Both the position numbers and the translations under genes were made by a program. A stretch of DNA of 64,000 nucleotides from Dyadobacter soli (GTDB lineage: Bacteria > Bacteroidota > Bacteroidia > Cytophagales > Spirosomataceae), in the NCBI RefSeq assembly GCF_900101885.1, contig NZ_FNAN01000015.1, positions 1 through 64,000 of the forward strand. The letters run 5' to 3'. This document shows positions 8,971 through 18,615 of this stretch, piece by piece. The notes beneath the pieces are model-generated. The model was not told the DNA's origin. It saw only the letters and a program-made list of their open reading frames with translations, and did not search any database. Position 1 is the stretch's first letter. Each line of letters begins with the position of its first letter.

Positions 8971-10413
8971 TTAATCCAGGAACCCGCTTTTGCGCAGGCC
9001 TATCGCTAATCCGTAGGTATTTGGATACAGCTTGCCAATATCCGACGATAATGCGGAATAAACACTGCATCCTTTCAAGATATTTAAGTTTTTTTCTACA
9101 CCCAGCCACAATGATACCTGCTGCTTCGCATCGTCGAACGGAGTAAGTAACGAGCCGGAATTCCGCGTGTATGTGCCGCGGAACGACAATTTCAGATGCA
9201 GCCAGGTGGCGGTTACACCAGTATGAAACGCCCAGAAACGATTATTATTGGTGAATTCGGAGTTATTGCGGGGTAAATCGCCATCGGTTGTGGCCGAGGC
9301 AGGCGCCAATGGGGTACCTATTCCCGATCCATAATACGACCAACCCCTTTGATAGACGTAGCTATTGAAATAGTTGGCCTTTTCGAATAATGCAAGTTCG
9401 GATATAGGGTAGCGATTCACCTGATTGCGCGTTCCGACCACTTCCAGGAGAAATGAATGGAATGCCAGATAGGAAGAACCTTTCGGCAGCGGTTTCGTGC
9501 GCCGGAGGCTTATCCCGTTGAGACCATCCTCAAAATTCGTAACCTTGAAAAGCGAGCCCGTTTCGTAAATATTCTGGCGGTAGAGGAAGAAATTCCAGTC
9601 TCTGCCATGCCATTCGCCGCCGATGTCGAATGTCCCGAAATGATTTCCCACCTTTCGGTAATCCAGTGTTTTGCCGGAAATGGTGTACCAATACGCTTTG
9701 AGCATATCGAGCTTGTAGAGCGGCATGATTTCCTTTTCGCCGCCCCAAATGGCCTGGTGGTTAGCGCCGAGGTAAATGCGGTAACGATGCGATTTGTTGC
9801 CGAGACGGAAATAGAGTTGTTTCTGATGCAAATAGGTGTCCGAAATGCGTGGAACACTACCGTAATTGATCCCGCTCGCGCCGAGGTAGCCGTCCGAATA
9901 CGTAAATTTCAGTGCTACGAAGTTGTTGGTGAAATAAAGCGGCAGGTACTCGGGCATGGAAATCTGGACCCGCGGATAGGGCCTTGCATTACCTGCCATA
10001 GCGAGGGAGCCCGACGAAAGCGTCGTGTCTACCAGGCCGGCAGTCATTCTTTTTTGTCCGGCGAGGATTTCAATCTTGCCGATTTTCACGGCGGCGTACA
10101 AATCGGAGAGAAAAACATTCTCGGATTTGCCGTAACTGGCGATTCCCTGGATGCCCGCACTCCATTGAATAAACCTGGGATTATGAGGATTGTATACTTT
10201 GTATATCCCTGCATCGACGATTCCGAAGTTGCCGTTCAGGGGAATGCTGCCATATTGGTTGGCGTGTTGCCAAAACGGGGTTTGGGCCGTAGCTCCGGCC
10301 GCCGTCACCGACGCTTTATAGTATACCGTAGAGTCCTGGGCTTGTAATTCGGAGACGATGAGTAATAGATAAAGGGTCAGGTAAGCTCTTATGAGGGAAA
10401 ATAGGAACGACAT
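8971..10413 (-). CDS. Wzi-family capsule assembly protein (paralogue 2)
   Basis: Protein of 480 residues with a signal peptide (YLTLYLLLIVSELQAQ). The same landmarks as its neighbours occur in the same order: FWQHANQYG, EILAGQKRMTAGL, LGANHQAIWGG, NFFLYRQNIYETGS and RGWSYYGSGIGTPLAP. The C-terminus ends in SDIGKLYPNTYGLAIGLRK plus a few residues, a typical last beta-strand. Between it and the upstream paralogue are 48 bp. Role as for the other two: outer-membrane attachment or surface organisation of polysaccharide, by family. Confidence 0.82.
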   Translation of the reverse strand: MSFLFSLIRAYLTLYLLLIVSELQAQDSTVYYKASVTAAGATAQTPFWQHANQYGSIPLNGNFGIVDAGIYKVYNPHNPRFIQWSAGIQGIASYGKSENVFLSDLYAAVKIGKIEILAGQKRMTAGLVDTTLSSGSLAMAGNARPYPRVQISMPEYLPLYFTNNFVALKFTYSDGYLGASGINYGSVPRISDTYLHQKQLYFRLGNKSHRYRIYLGANHQAIWGGEKEIMPLYKLDMLKAYWYTISGKTLDYRKVGNHFGTFDIGGEWHGRDWNFFLYRQNIYETGSLFKVTNFEDGLNGISLRRTKPLPKGSSYLAFHSFLLEVVGTRNQVNRYPISELALFEKANYFNSYVYQRGWSYYGSGIGTPLAPASATTDGDLPRNNSEFTNNNRFWAFHTGVTATWLHLKLSFRGTYTRNSGSLLTPFDDAKQQVSLWLGVEKNLNILKGCSVYSALSSDIGKLYPNTYGLAIGLRKSGFLD

Positions 10414-10461
10414 TTAGTAAATTAGGGAAATAAGTCACTCGTGTATGTAAAAGTTTTAAAG

Positions 10462-11883
10462 TTACCAGATAAAGCCGGATTTCCGCCAACTGACCATTAC
10501 TGCCATATTTTGTGTATACAGCTGGCCGAAATCGGAAGCCAGGCTTAGCCCGAAAACGTCATTTTTCTTACTTAAAAGTGGTGCTTCAATTCTCAACAAT
10601 AGGGATGTCTGATTAGCAACCGGCTCGATCGGGTTATCGAAAGTACCCGAATTCTGGGAAAAACTTCCTTTTAGCAGGAAATTTACCTTTTTCCAGGACG
10701 CTTCGGCACCAAGATGGTAGGCGACGATCCGGTTGTTTGCCGTAAAAGCGCTCTTTGATATGAACAGCTCTTCACGTGTGGTGGCCTGGGGAGCGATCAT
10801 CGGAGTACCAAGACTGTTTCCACGGTACGACCACCCCTGATTGTAAACGTAGTGGTTGAAGTAGTTGTCTTTTCCGAAAATGCCGTTCAGGTAATCGAAT
10901 ATGGCTCCGCCCTGGTTTTTGGTGTAAAGAAATTCAAAGAGCAAGGTGTTGAATCTGAATGCAGGTACGTTTTCGCCTTTCTGCCTTCTTTTGAACCGCA
11001 ACCCGCTCAAACCGTCCGAGACTGTGGACAAGTTTTTCAGCGAGCCGTCTTCATAGATCGTCTGGCGGTACAGGAAAATATCCCACTTTTTTCCTTTCCA
11101 TTCCGCGGCAACATCAATTGTCCCGAAGTGGTTGCCTACGCGGCTGTGGGCCCAGGGCTTTCCGAAGACGACATATTCATAGGCTTTGCCCCTTTTAAGA
11201 CCACCAGTGTAAATCTTGTTCTCACCACCCCACATTGCCTGGTGATTGAAACCTCCGAATACATTGAGGCGATGGGAACGCTTGCCCAGTTTCAGGTAGA
11301 GGGATTTTTGGTGAAGGTATACGTCGGGTACACTCCTTACGTTGCCGTAATGCACGGCCGCCGAGCCGAGGAGTCCGTCTCCATAAGAAAATTTGAAAGA
11401 AACGATATCGTTGCCTGGAATGAGGCTTACAAAATTGGGCGTTGAAATCTGGATCTTCGGATAGGGACGGTAGTTAGGCGACATGGCAATGGGACCCATC
11501 GTAAGCAGGCTGTCGCCCAGGCCCATAAATTCTCTTCTTTGGCCAATGCTCAGTTCCACCGGACCTGCTTTTCCCGCAATGAAGAGATCGGTAAAGAATG
11601 CGTCGTTTTTTTTGCCTGCGTAGCCAATCAACTCCGCGCCTCCCGACCATTGGAAGAAGCGAGGGTTGTTTTTGTTGTATAGCCGGTGAAAACTGGCCGC
11701 TCCCTGAACGAAAGAGCCCTTTTCTGGCATAGTCGCATTCCGATTGGCGTAGAGCCAGAATGGAACACCAGCCGTCGAGCCGACGGCATTTATTCCCGCG
11801 GAATAAAAAAAAGTAGAATCCTGTGAGTGACTTTCAGCGCAAAGTGCTGCCGATAACAGCAGCACATAAAGGATTTTCCTCAT
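10462..11883 (-). CDS. Wzi-family capsule assembly protein (paralogue 1)
   Basis: Protein of 473 residues with a signal peptide (ILYVLLLSAALCAESHS). It shares FWLYANRN, ELSIGQRREFMGLGDSLLT, FGGFNHQAMWGG, IFLYRQTIYEDGS and QGWSYRGNSLGTPMIAP with the next two genes, so the three arose by duplication, though they are now clearly diverged at protein level. It follows the sugar transferase gene by 33 bp, which ties the Wzi group to the polysaccharide locus. Confidence 0.83.
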   Translation of the reverse strand: MRKILYVLLLSAALCAESHSQDSTFFYSAGINAVGSTAGVPFWLYANRNATMPEKGSFVQGAASFHRLYNKNNPRFFQWSGGAELIGYAGKKNDAFFTDLFIAGKAGPVELSIGQRREFMGLGDSLLTMGPIAMSPNYRPYPKIQISTPNFVSLIPGNDIVSFKFSYGDGLLGSAAVHYGNVRSVPDVYLHQKSLYLKLGKRSHRLNVFGGFNHQAMWGGENKIYTGGLKRGKAYEYVVFGKPWAHSRVGNHFGTIDVAAEWKGKKWDIFLYRQTIYEDGSLKNLSTVSDGLSGLRFKRRQKGENVPAFRFNTLLFEFLYTKNQGGAIFDYLNGIFGKDNYFNHYVYNQGWSYRGNSLGTPMIAPQATTREELFISKSAFTANNRIVAYHLGAEASWKKVNFLLKGSFSQNSGTFDNPIEPVANQTSLLLRIEAPLLSKKNDVFGLSLASDFGQLYTQNMAVMVSWRKSGFIW

Positions 11884-11916
11884 TCCAGGACTATTAAGAA
11901 TTAGGTGTCAGAGGGA

Positions 11917-12918
11917 TTACCTGCCTTTTTTGCCGAAAATAACTACGGCTGTCAGGAGTATGATTTTCAGTTCGAGTAGCAGGTTCCAGTTTTTGATATA
12001 ATAAAGATCGTACATCAGCTTGTGGCGTGCGTCGTACACACCTGCTCCGTACGAGTACATAACCTGCGCGTAGCCTGTGATGCCGGGCTTGATGTTGTGG
12101 CGAAGGTTGTAGTAAGGAATGATCTCGTCGAATGTTTCGGTAAAAACGGGACGTTCCGGGCGCGGGCCGATCAGCGATAGGTCGCGTCTGAAAATATTGA
12201 TGATCTGAGGCAGCTCATCGATACGCGTAAGGCGCATAAAAGAACCGTATGAGAATATCCGCGAATCGTTCTTCTTCGAAAATGACGCTCCGTTTTGCTC
12301 GGCATCCAGGCGCATTGACCGGAATTTGATACAGTTGAACGGTTTATTGTTCATTCCGACACGTTCCTGGAAGTAGAATACCGGTCCCGGCGATTCCAGC
12401 TTGATCCGGAAATAGCTGAGGATCCAGAGCGGGAACGTAAGCAGGAAGAGAATGATTGAAATCGTGATGTCGATGATTTTTTTCGGATAACGAACCCTTC
12501 TGCCGAATGTGGGGACTGACAGAAGATTGGGATTGATTTCGGTAACGTCGTCCGGGATATATACTTTTTTGAGGTCTCTCTCGCAGAAATCGTAAACGGT
12601 GGTGATCCGTATCGACTTGTTTTTCCTTACTACCAGTTCGTAGATAACCCGGTTACGACGGTCGTACTGGGGATTGGTAACCAGGTGTATTTTTTCAAAT
12701 CTGTCGAGTAATGGCCTTACTGTGTGGTTTAGCAGATAATCGTCATTGTCTGAATGCGGGATCAGTATAATCTCCCTGTATCGTCTAAGGAGTGTCGCCA
12801 GATCGTGCTTTTGAAGAAAATAGTCGTAGCTGGTTACAATCAGGACTTCTTCTGAGACGGCATTTTTGCTTAGAAGCCGGTGAATGTACTTGCGGTCAGA
12901 TACGTAAGTGTTGCCCAT
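11917..12918 (-). CDS. Initiating sugar transferase (undecaprenyl-phosphate sugar phosphotransferase)
   Basis: Protein of 333 residues. Residues 1-140 form a cytosolic, Rossmann-like but unassigned segment; KKIID at 146-150 leads into one hydrophobic segment (about 151-170), then the bacterial sugar transferase domain: SPGPVFYFQERVG 176-188, KFRSM 198-202, RIDELPQ 232-238 and GPRPERP 251-257. Such enzymes move a sugar-1-phosphate from a UDP-sugar to undecaprenyl phosphate, the first step of repeat-unit synthesis. The multi-pass N-terminal membrane block of WbaP/WcaJ is absent, so it is a short, single-helix (PglC-like) form with an N-terminal extension. It is placed late in the locus, after a 336-bp gap. 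Confidence 0.88.
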   Translation of the reverse strand: MGNTYVSDRKYIHRLLSKNAVSEEVLIVTSYDYFLQKHDLATLLRRYREIILIPHSDNDDYLLNHTVRPLLDRFEKIHLVTNPQYDRRNRVIYELVVRKNKSIRITTVYDFCERDLKKVYIPDDVTEINPNLLSVPTFGRRVRYPKKIIDITISIILFLLTFPLWILSYFRIKLESPGPVFYFQERVGMNNKPFNCIKFRSMRLDAEQNGASFSKKNDSRIFSYGSFMRLTRIDELPQIINIFRRDLSLIGPRPERPVFTETFDEIIPYYNLRHNIKPGITGYAQVMYSYGAGVYDARHKLMYDLYYIKNWNLLLELKIILLTAVVIFGKKGR

Positions 12919-13254
12919 ATGTGTGTATTTTATGAACTGAAATAGTGTGATTGTAGAATATACGTGTGTTAAAGCTACAAGTTTAGGAATAAACTTCCGA
13001 AATACGAAATTATAAACACGGTCGAATCAAATATAATTTTTGGCAGAGAAGGGCCTTAATGCAAAAAATTTATATTTGGTGGAGAAGGGGTGAAACTACA
13101 TCAGCAAATATAGGGAAGGATTTGGCACAAAATATTATTTTACTGTAAAGATTTTTGCCATTTTTTTTACGGCTTACGGGGCTTCGGGAGATATTATTGA
13201 TTTATCACATTTCCTATAATGATTAGCGTCGCATATGTGACCGCACGGTGAAGT
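12919..13254. other. 336-bp intergenic region before the sugar transferase gene
   Basis: AT-rich, with no plausible gene. On the minus strand a -7-like TATATTTG lies at 13035-13028, about 110 bp before the sugar transferase start; the nearest upstream TTTG is 26 bp away, longer than usual. The gap suggests that the sugar transferase and Wzi genes form a separate transcription unit from the glycosyltransferase genes. Confidence 0.4.
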
Positions 13255-14322
13255 TCAGGCCATCGACTTGTAGAGGGATAGGTACATCCGGTACATCGCG
13301 TCCACCGTAAAATATTTTTCATACGACTTCCTGGCTTCGGATTTTGCTTTCACCAGGTCGGCCGGATGGTTCGCATAATGCAATATCTGGTTCGCGAATT
13401 CATTTGGTGTGTTGGCTAATGCCCTTCCATTCAGTCCATTAAGTACTTCTCCAATGCCGCCTACATCGGACGCGATCACCGGAACAGAGTAGCACAATGC
13501 TTCCAGAATGGACATCGGCATTCCCTCGTAATTGGAAGGAAGCATGAACAAGTCGGCGTGCTGCAAAAGCCGGTGTGCATCCTCCGTTTCGCCGAGGCAA
13601 TACGCATTTGCCGGAAGATCCGCCATTTCATCCTTGTTGCCGATCCAGAAAAAGTGAACATTATGGCCGGCCAGCAATTCCGCCACTTCACAAAAAAGCT
13701 CAAATTTTTTCTGCGGCGAGATCCGTGCGATGCACATGACCTTGAAGCCATCTTTCGATTGGATCAGTTCAGTTAGCCGCTGGTAACTTTCGCTCTGGTT
13801 TTCGGAGGCATTCGTCGAGTAGTCGGTAATGCCATTATAAATGTAGGATACGTTTTTTTTGATCCCCTCGTTCAGCAGGTTTTCATAGTCGTATTTACTT
13901 ACACCCACAATGTGTTTCGCCCTGATCTGGAGCAGGCGTTCCAGGTGGAGGAACTTCCTGAATGCGATGCGGATGGAGTCGAAGCCATGGACAGTGTAAA
14001 CGATTTTTTTCTTAGGAAACGCGAGGCGGCCGAGTATCCCGATTTTGGACGAATGCAGGTGGACCACATCCGGCTTGAAAATCTGGTACAGACGGCGCAA
14101 TTCATTCACGACCTTATGCTCTTTGGAAAGACTGATCGACCGCTGCAACGGGTTGATCTTCCATTGAGCAACTTCCGATGGCAGCACTTTCCATAGTTCC
14201 CCATCCTCCGACGACGCCACCATTACCTCATGGCCATCGTTGACGGATTCCCGCGCGAGATTGATCACCACGGATTGAGCACCTCCGAGTTCAGCAAGCG
14301 TGATGACATGTAATATTTTCAT
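13255..14322 (-). CDS. Glycosyltransferase family 4
   Basis: Cytoplasmic GT-B enzyme of 355 residues. The N-terminus MKILHVITLAELGGAQSVV has the GGA/GG acceptor-side loop, VVHLHSSKIGILGR and YTVHGFD follow, and the C-terminal domain has ARISPQKKFE and the EX7E motif EGMPMSILE followed by PVIASDVGGIGE. It is expected to retain configuration while adding a sugar from a nucleotide donor to the lipid-linked repeat unit. Last of the uninterrupted glycosyltransferase block; 48 bp after the preceding GT4. Donor and acceptor cannot be read from sequence. Confidence 0.88.
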   Translation of the reverse strand: MKILHVITLAELGGAQSVVINLARESVNDGHEVMVASSEDGELWKVLPSEVAQWKINPLQRSISLSKEHKVVNELRRLYQIFKPDVVHLHSSKIGILGRLAFPKKKIVYTVHGFDSIRIAFRKFLHLERLLQIRAKHIVGVSKYDYENLLNEGIKKNVSYIYNGITDYSTNASENQSESYQRLTELIQSKDGFKVMCIARISPQKKFELFCEVAELLAGHNVHFFWIGNKDEMADLPANAYCLGETEDAHRLLQHADLFMLPSNYEGMPMSILEALCYSVPVIASDVGGIGEVLNGLNGRALANTPNEFANQILHYANHPADLVKAKSEARKSYEKYFTVDAMYRMYLSLYKSMA

Positions 14323-14370
14323 AATCTCAATAACAACTCCAAAGGAACCGTTTCCCTGTTAAATTCAATA

Positions 14371-15486
14371 TTAATGGCTGCCGGCAGCACCGGCCTTTCT
14401 CAGCATTCCCTGTATGCTGGCTACCAGGGATTCAGAATAGGTACCTACTGCTTTGAGACTTTCGTAACTATCCGACGAAATCTTTTGGTAAAGATTCGGA
14501 TCTTCGATCGCCGATTCCAGTTTTTTCAAAGATTTGCCGAATGCTTCGGGTGTACTAATATCGGCAAAAATTGCCGTCTTCATGTCCGTTGCGTAGATCG
14601 GAATTTCGCCAACTGCCGTAACGAAGCATACCAGCCCGTTTTGCATCGCTTCTGCCACGCTCATAGCCATTCCTTCGTGGGTACTCAGCTGGATCAGAAA
14701 ATGATAGTTCCTGAATAATTCCAGTTTTTGGCTCCCATTCACTTCGCCCTGAAACCGGACCCGGTTTTCGAGCTGGTTCGTACGAATGTATTCCATTACC
14801 GTTTCGAGCATACCATCATCCCTACCGTAAATATCGAGAGATACATTGTGCCCGCTGTCGGTCAGGTATCGGATCGTGTCGATGGCCAAAGGTAGGTTTT
14901 TTACGGTATTGATCCGCCCGAGAAACATGAAGCGTAGATCCTGTTTATCCAGGGGTGGAGCTGTTTTATAATCCGGTGAATGTGTAGTAAAAAACGAAAT
15001 GACCTCGACGGCGGCCGACGGCTTGAAGTGCTGGGAAACAAATAGGGCAGTAGCCCGGGAATCGGTAAAGATCAGATCGGCATTACGGATGGCCGCCTGG
15101 CTGAATAGCTGGTCGAGACGGTGAAAAAATGCGGTGTTGTGTATAAAGGAGATGAACCGCAGCCGTGGCCGGAGCTTTTTGGCAATTACACCCAGCAGCG
15201 ATGCCCGCCAAAGCGAACAGATCATCACATCGGGTGCAAAGTTCAATATGAACCGGATCATTTTGGGAATGACCAGCGGATACATGCTCAGCTTATAGTC
15301 GAACGGAACCAGACAGGCCTTCTCCTCGGGGGAAAGGTGGCTGGTTATATTGGCATCGACGCTTCCGAGTACCATCACTTTCAGGTCAAATTGCCTGTTC
15401 AGTTCGGGTAATGCCGATAACATCGCTACTTCGACGCCGCCGATCTGCACGTCGTGCAGGATGTAAAGTAGTTTTCGTTTGGCCAA
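14371..15486 (-). CDS. Glycosyltransferase family 4
   Basis: Protein of 371 residues with the GT-B layout: YILHDVQIGGVEVAML at the N-terminus, FISFIHNTAFF mid-protein, FLGRINTVKNLPLAI opening the donor domain, and STHEGMAMSVAEAM as the EX7E motif. The TAVGEIP stretch that follows is a variant of the usual SDVGG loop. It sits between two other GT4 genes in the polysaccharide locus, 25 bp after the upstream one. Sugar specificity unknown. Confidence 0.87.
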   Translation of the reverse strand: MAKRKLLYILHDVQIGGVEVAMLSALPELNRQFDLKVMVLGSVDANITSHLSPEEKACLVPFDYKLSMYPLVIPKMIRFILNFAPDVMICSLWRASLLGVIAKKLRPRLRFISFIHNTAFFHRLDQLFSQAAIRNADLIFTDSRATALFVSQHFKPSAAVEVISFFTTHSPDYKTAPPLDKQDLRFMFLGRINTVKNLPLAIDTIRYLTDSGHNVSLDIYGRDDGMLETVMEYIRTNQLENRVRFQGEVNGSQKLELFRNYHFLIQLSTHEGMAMSVAEAMQNGLVCFVTAVGEIPIYATDMKTAIFADISTPEAFGKSLKKLESAIEDPNLYQKISSDSYESLKAVGTYSESLVASIQGMLRKAGAAGSH

Positions 15487-15511
15487 GGTTAGTGTGTCGT
15501 TCAGTATGGTG

Positions 15512-16591
15512 TTATTTTGTGAATACCTGGCCCCATTGTTCCATAATGCCGCCTAATTCGAGCGAATGGAGCCTTTGCGACTTGTACGTTCTCATACGCC
15601 CGCGGAGATCGTCGTCCTGCATCAGGGCGGCCAGGGATTGCGATAATTTTTTCACATTTCCCGCTTCAACCAGGATACCATTCTTTCCGTCTTCGATCAG
15701 CTCTTCCGGTCCCGTATCGCAGTCGAATGCGACAATCGGCAAATGGAATGCCAATGCTTCCAGAAGTACCATCGGTAATCCTTCAAACCGCGAGCTCAGG
15801 CAGTATATTGATGCCTCCTGAAAGTAGGTGAACACAGCTTTCGTAGCGCCGACGAGTTCCACAGAATCTCCGATACCGTGCTCCGTTATCTTCCTTTCGA
15901 GATCAGGTCTGACTTCCCCATCGCCGATGATAAGCAACTTCCATTCTTTCCGAAGTTCTACCGGCAGTGCGCGCCAGGCATCTACCAATTGATCGAAGCC
16001 CTTCTGAAAAGTGAGCCGACCGACGGAAATGACCGTTTTGGAAGGATTATCATTCATTTGTTGCTCTTCCAGGAACATCGGGTTGGGAATGTGTACGAGT
16101 TGCGCATGCTGGTACCAGCTTCCTTGCTTCCAGAACTGGATATCGCGGGTCGTTAGCGTAATGATCCTGTCGGCGAAGCAAAGTGCAAGCTGCCGGGCAA
16201 ACGACCGTGCCGGTATACCCAGATTTACTTTAAAATTGAAATGCTCCCAAACGATATGCCGGATACCGGTAAAAGCCAGAGCCGGTACCGAATACGTAGC
16301 CATGATCGATTCTACCGTAACAAATGAGTCGATGTGGTTGCTGTTAACGAACTGCCTTATCTTATGGTGTGAATAAAGGATTTTCCGGATTCCTTTCATC
16401 GTATCTATATGCAGGCTGGTTACTTTCACATTTGGTTCGAAAGGAAAGAAAACCTTTGCGGGATCGCCATAAAGGCCCAGGACATGAATATTATAATTTC
16501 TTTTGGCAAGCTCATTGATAATGACCGAAGCTACGCGTTCTGTCCCACCAACCGCCGAGATATTATAAATAAAAAAGACAATATTAGGCAT
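15512..16591 (-). CDS. Glycosyltransferase family 4
   Basis: Protein of 359 residues. IYNISAVGGTERVASVI is the N-terminal glycine-rich loop, IRHIVWEHFNF the mid-domain acceptor region, SVGRLTFQKGFDQLV the donor-domain opening, and FEGLPMVLLEALAF the EX7E motif with DCDTGPEELI after it; the DTGP form is common in GalNAc/Gal-type GT4 enzymes, a weak hint only. Its start overlaps the end of the polymerase gene by 8 bp, implying translational coupling. Confidence 0.88.
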   Translation of the reverse strand: MPNIVFFIYNISAVGGTERVASVIINELAKRNYNIHVLGLYGDPAKVFFPFEPNVKVTSLHIDTMKGIRKILYSHHKIRQFVNSNHIDSFVTVESIMATYSVPALAFTGIRHIVWEHFNFKVNLGIPARSFARQLALCFADRIITLTTRDIQFWKQGSWYQHAQLVHIPNPMFLEEQQMNDNPSKTVISVGRLTFQKGFDQLVDAWRALPVELRKEWKLLIIGDGEVRPDLERKITEHGIGDSVELVGATKAVFTYFQEASIYCLSSRFEGLPMVLLEALAFHLPIVAFDCDTGPEELIEDGKNGILVEAGNVKKLSQSLAALMQDDDLRGRMRTYKSQRLHSLELGGIMEQWGQVFTK

Positions 16592-17891
16592 ACGATTTTT
16601 GTCTGGTGACCACTTGGAGCACCAGGTGTAGGATTTTAGCTACCACATAAGATACTGTCAAGAAAAAGAGGGCCCAGAAACTTGTATTGCCGAACAGCAA
16701 GAGATCATCGATAAGGCGCGTGGAGCAACTGATCAGCACGACAATGAACAGGAACGAAAAATAGTTCATATTCAGCGGGTTCAGGTTTTTAAATGTGTTA
16801 CGCAGGTATCCTACCAGCAAGCCGATGATCAATGCATAAATAATACCTCCCCAAAGCCCGAAGAAATGATAGGCCAGGTAATTGTATCTCGCATTTGCAC
16901 CTGAGGTCCTGCGGCCGGTATAATAGGCAAACACATCCACCCCCACCGGTTCCGGCGGCGTAATCGCGAAACCGAGATTTTTCAGTATCGTACCCCAGCC
17001 TGGGTAGAAAGCATATTTAAAAAAGGAAGATGCCTGGATGCTATCCATTACCTCGTCGTAATACCCCAGAAGAAAAATGTCACCACTCGACATAAGCCGC
17101 AGGCCTACCTGCTGAATGGCCGAGTTGATGTTGGCGCCTGCGGAGACGATCACAATGGCAACGGGGAAGCTAGCTAACAGTGCCATCATCGGCAGCGAAA
17201 GCTTGATCGTTTTCATCCTTCCCTGTACTACCATCGGGTAGGTAATCAGGAAATAAAGGATGAAGAAAATCAAAATGGATGACTTTGACCCGCTGGTAGC
17301 GATGTCGATCAACAGTACGAAACAGATGACCATCTCGAACAGGCTGAACCGCTTTTTGAGGTAAATGAGTTTGTAGTAAAGTGTGATGATAACCAGTGTC
17401 CGGTACGATATCAGGAATGCACGGATAATCCCGTGGCCGGCATAAGCCGAAACGTGGTTTTCTTCTTCGTTAAGCAGTACGATACCAACCGTTTTCAGAT
17501 TGACGGCTACCACCAGTACATATGCGACGCAAACCACGAAAAGGAACAAATCGAACTCGCCTATGCCGCGGGTTGGTGTTTCAACTTTATGCGTATCACC
17601 CCCCAGCTTTATAACAGGAATGTATGCGGCGATCGAAAGACCGAGGAACAGCGCGATTTCAGTTCCTAAAAATGACCAGCCATATACAGGTTTCAATTGC
17701 TGGTCGGAATAGAGGAAGTACACGCAGAACGCCCCTCCGGTGAGGTTAACTACTGTGAGCAACAGCGGGTCGAGGAGACCCCAGTAAATCTTTCGGTACA
17801 TGAAAAGGTAAAAGCATAGAAATCCCGCATAAATAGCTCCGTAGAAGAGCCAGTTATCTATGATCGACTGTATGAAAAACTCATTTCCCAC
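16584..17891 (-). CDS. Wzy-like O-antigen/capsule repeat-unit polymerase
   Basis: Very hydrophobic protein of 435 residues with about 11-12 membrane segments and a longer external loop near residues 275-345 (DIFLLGYYDEVMDSIQ ... VFAYYTGRRTSGANARYNYL). That architecture, and its place among glycosyltransferases beside a flippase, fits oligosaccharide repeat-unit polymerases, which join lipid-linked units in the periplasm. The family has little sequence conservation, so the call rests on topology and context. Its start overlaps the preceding GT2 gene by 11 bp and its end overlaps the next GT4 by 8 bp. Confidence 0.78.
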   Translation of the reverse strand: MGNEFFIQSIIDNWLFYGAIYAGFLCFYLFMYRKIYWGLLDPLLLTVVNLTGGAFCVYFLYSDQQLKPVYGWSFLGTEIALFLGLSIAAYIPVIKLGGDTHKVETPTRGIGEFDLFLFVVCVAYVLVVAVNLKTVGIVLLNEEENHVSAYAGHGIIRAFLISYRTLVIITLYYKLIYLKKRFSLFEMVICFVLLIDIATSGSKSSILIFFILYFLITYPMVVQGRMKTIKLSLPMMALLASFPVAIVIVSAGANINSAIQQVGLRLMSSGDIFLLGYYDEVMDSIQASSFFKYAFYPGWGTILKNLGFAITPPEPVGVDVFAYYTGRRTSGANARYNYLAYHFFGLWGGIIYALIIGLLVGYLRNTFKNLNPLNMNYFSFLFIVVLISCSTRLIDDLLLFGNTSFWALFFLTVSYVVAKILHLVLQVVTRQKSYA

Positions 17892-18612
17892 CTTTCAGGC
17901 TGTTTTTAAAATTCGAAAGCTTCACACGGAACCAGTAGTAAGAGCCGACAGCACTGCCAAGGTTATTGAACACAATTCCGACAATGTCTTTTTTATGCCG
18001 CTGGTCTACATTCAATGAGCTCATACCTAGGTCGTTGTACAGTGAAATGAGTTTGGGCATATAAACGAAATGCTCGCGAAGTCGGCCATATAATTCCACG
18101 TTGTAGACATGGTCGGCTGCTAACTTATAGTCTAAGTTATACTTCTTTTGTTTATAAACGGACCTCGGGTAGAAAATGGCCTGGTGCGAAATGTTACGCA
18201 GCGGGATGTTCCATTTACTGGCTTTACCGGTATAAATTCGGTTACTCTTTTTGAGATAAGTATTCCCGTAGTAGATGCTGTCGGCCAAGGTAAATTCGGC
18301 GGCCACCTCTTCAATGATCGTGGGCGAGGCCAGTACGTCATCACATCCCAGGAAATAAGCCCAATCTCCTGTCGCGAGATCGAGCCCCTTGTTCATAGCG
18401 TCGTAGATCCCGCGGTCGGCTTCGCTTTTCCAGAGTGCGATCTGACCCTCATATTTTCGGATGATATCCAGTGTCCCGTCGGTCGAAAGCCCATCCAGAA
18501 TGATGTACTCAATATTGTCGTAACTCTGGTTGACGACACTTTTGATAGCATTTTCCAGGTCTTTCTCGCCGTTCCTTACAACTGTGATGATCGAAATTTT
18601 AGGATACTGCAT
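17881..18612 (-). CDS. Glycosyltransferase family 2 (WcaA-like)
   Basis: Protein of 243 residues with a GT-A fold: PKISIITVVRNGEKDLENAI at the N-terminus, YIILDGLSTDGT, SEADRGIYDAMNKGLDLATGD and the metal-binding-type motif FLGCDD. It is expected to invert configuration while adding one sugar to the growing repeat unit at the cytoplasmic face. It is the only GT2 enzyme in the locus. It starts 3 bp after the end of the GT4 at 18616 and overlaps the polymerase gene by 11 bp. Confidence 0.9.
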   Translation of the reverse strand: MQYPKISIITVVRNGEKDLENAIKSVVNQSYDNIEYIILDGLSTDGTLDIIRKYEGQIALWKSEADRGIYDAMNKGLDLATGDWAYFLGCDDVLASPTIIEEVAAEFTLADSIYYGNTYLKKSNRIYTGKASKWNIPLRNISHQAIFYPRSVYKQKKYNLDYKLAADHVYNVELYGRLREHFVYMPKLISLYNDLGMSSLNVDQRHKKDIVGIVFNNLGSAVGSYYWFRVKLSNFKNSLKGGK

Positions 18613-18615
18613 AAC

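Noticed and set aside
9457..11445. Plus-strand frames of about 200-300 residues opposite the Wzi genes
   Set aside because: They lie fully inside well-supported minus-strand genes and have no recognisable features.
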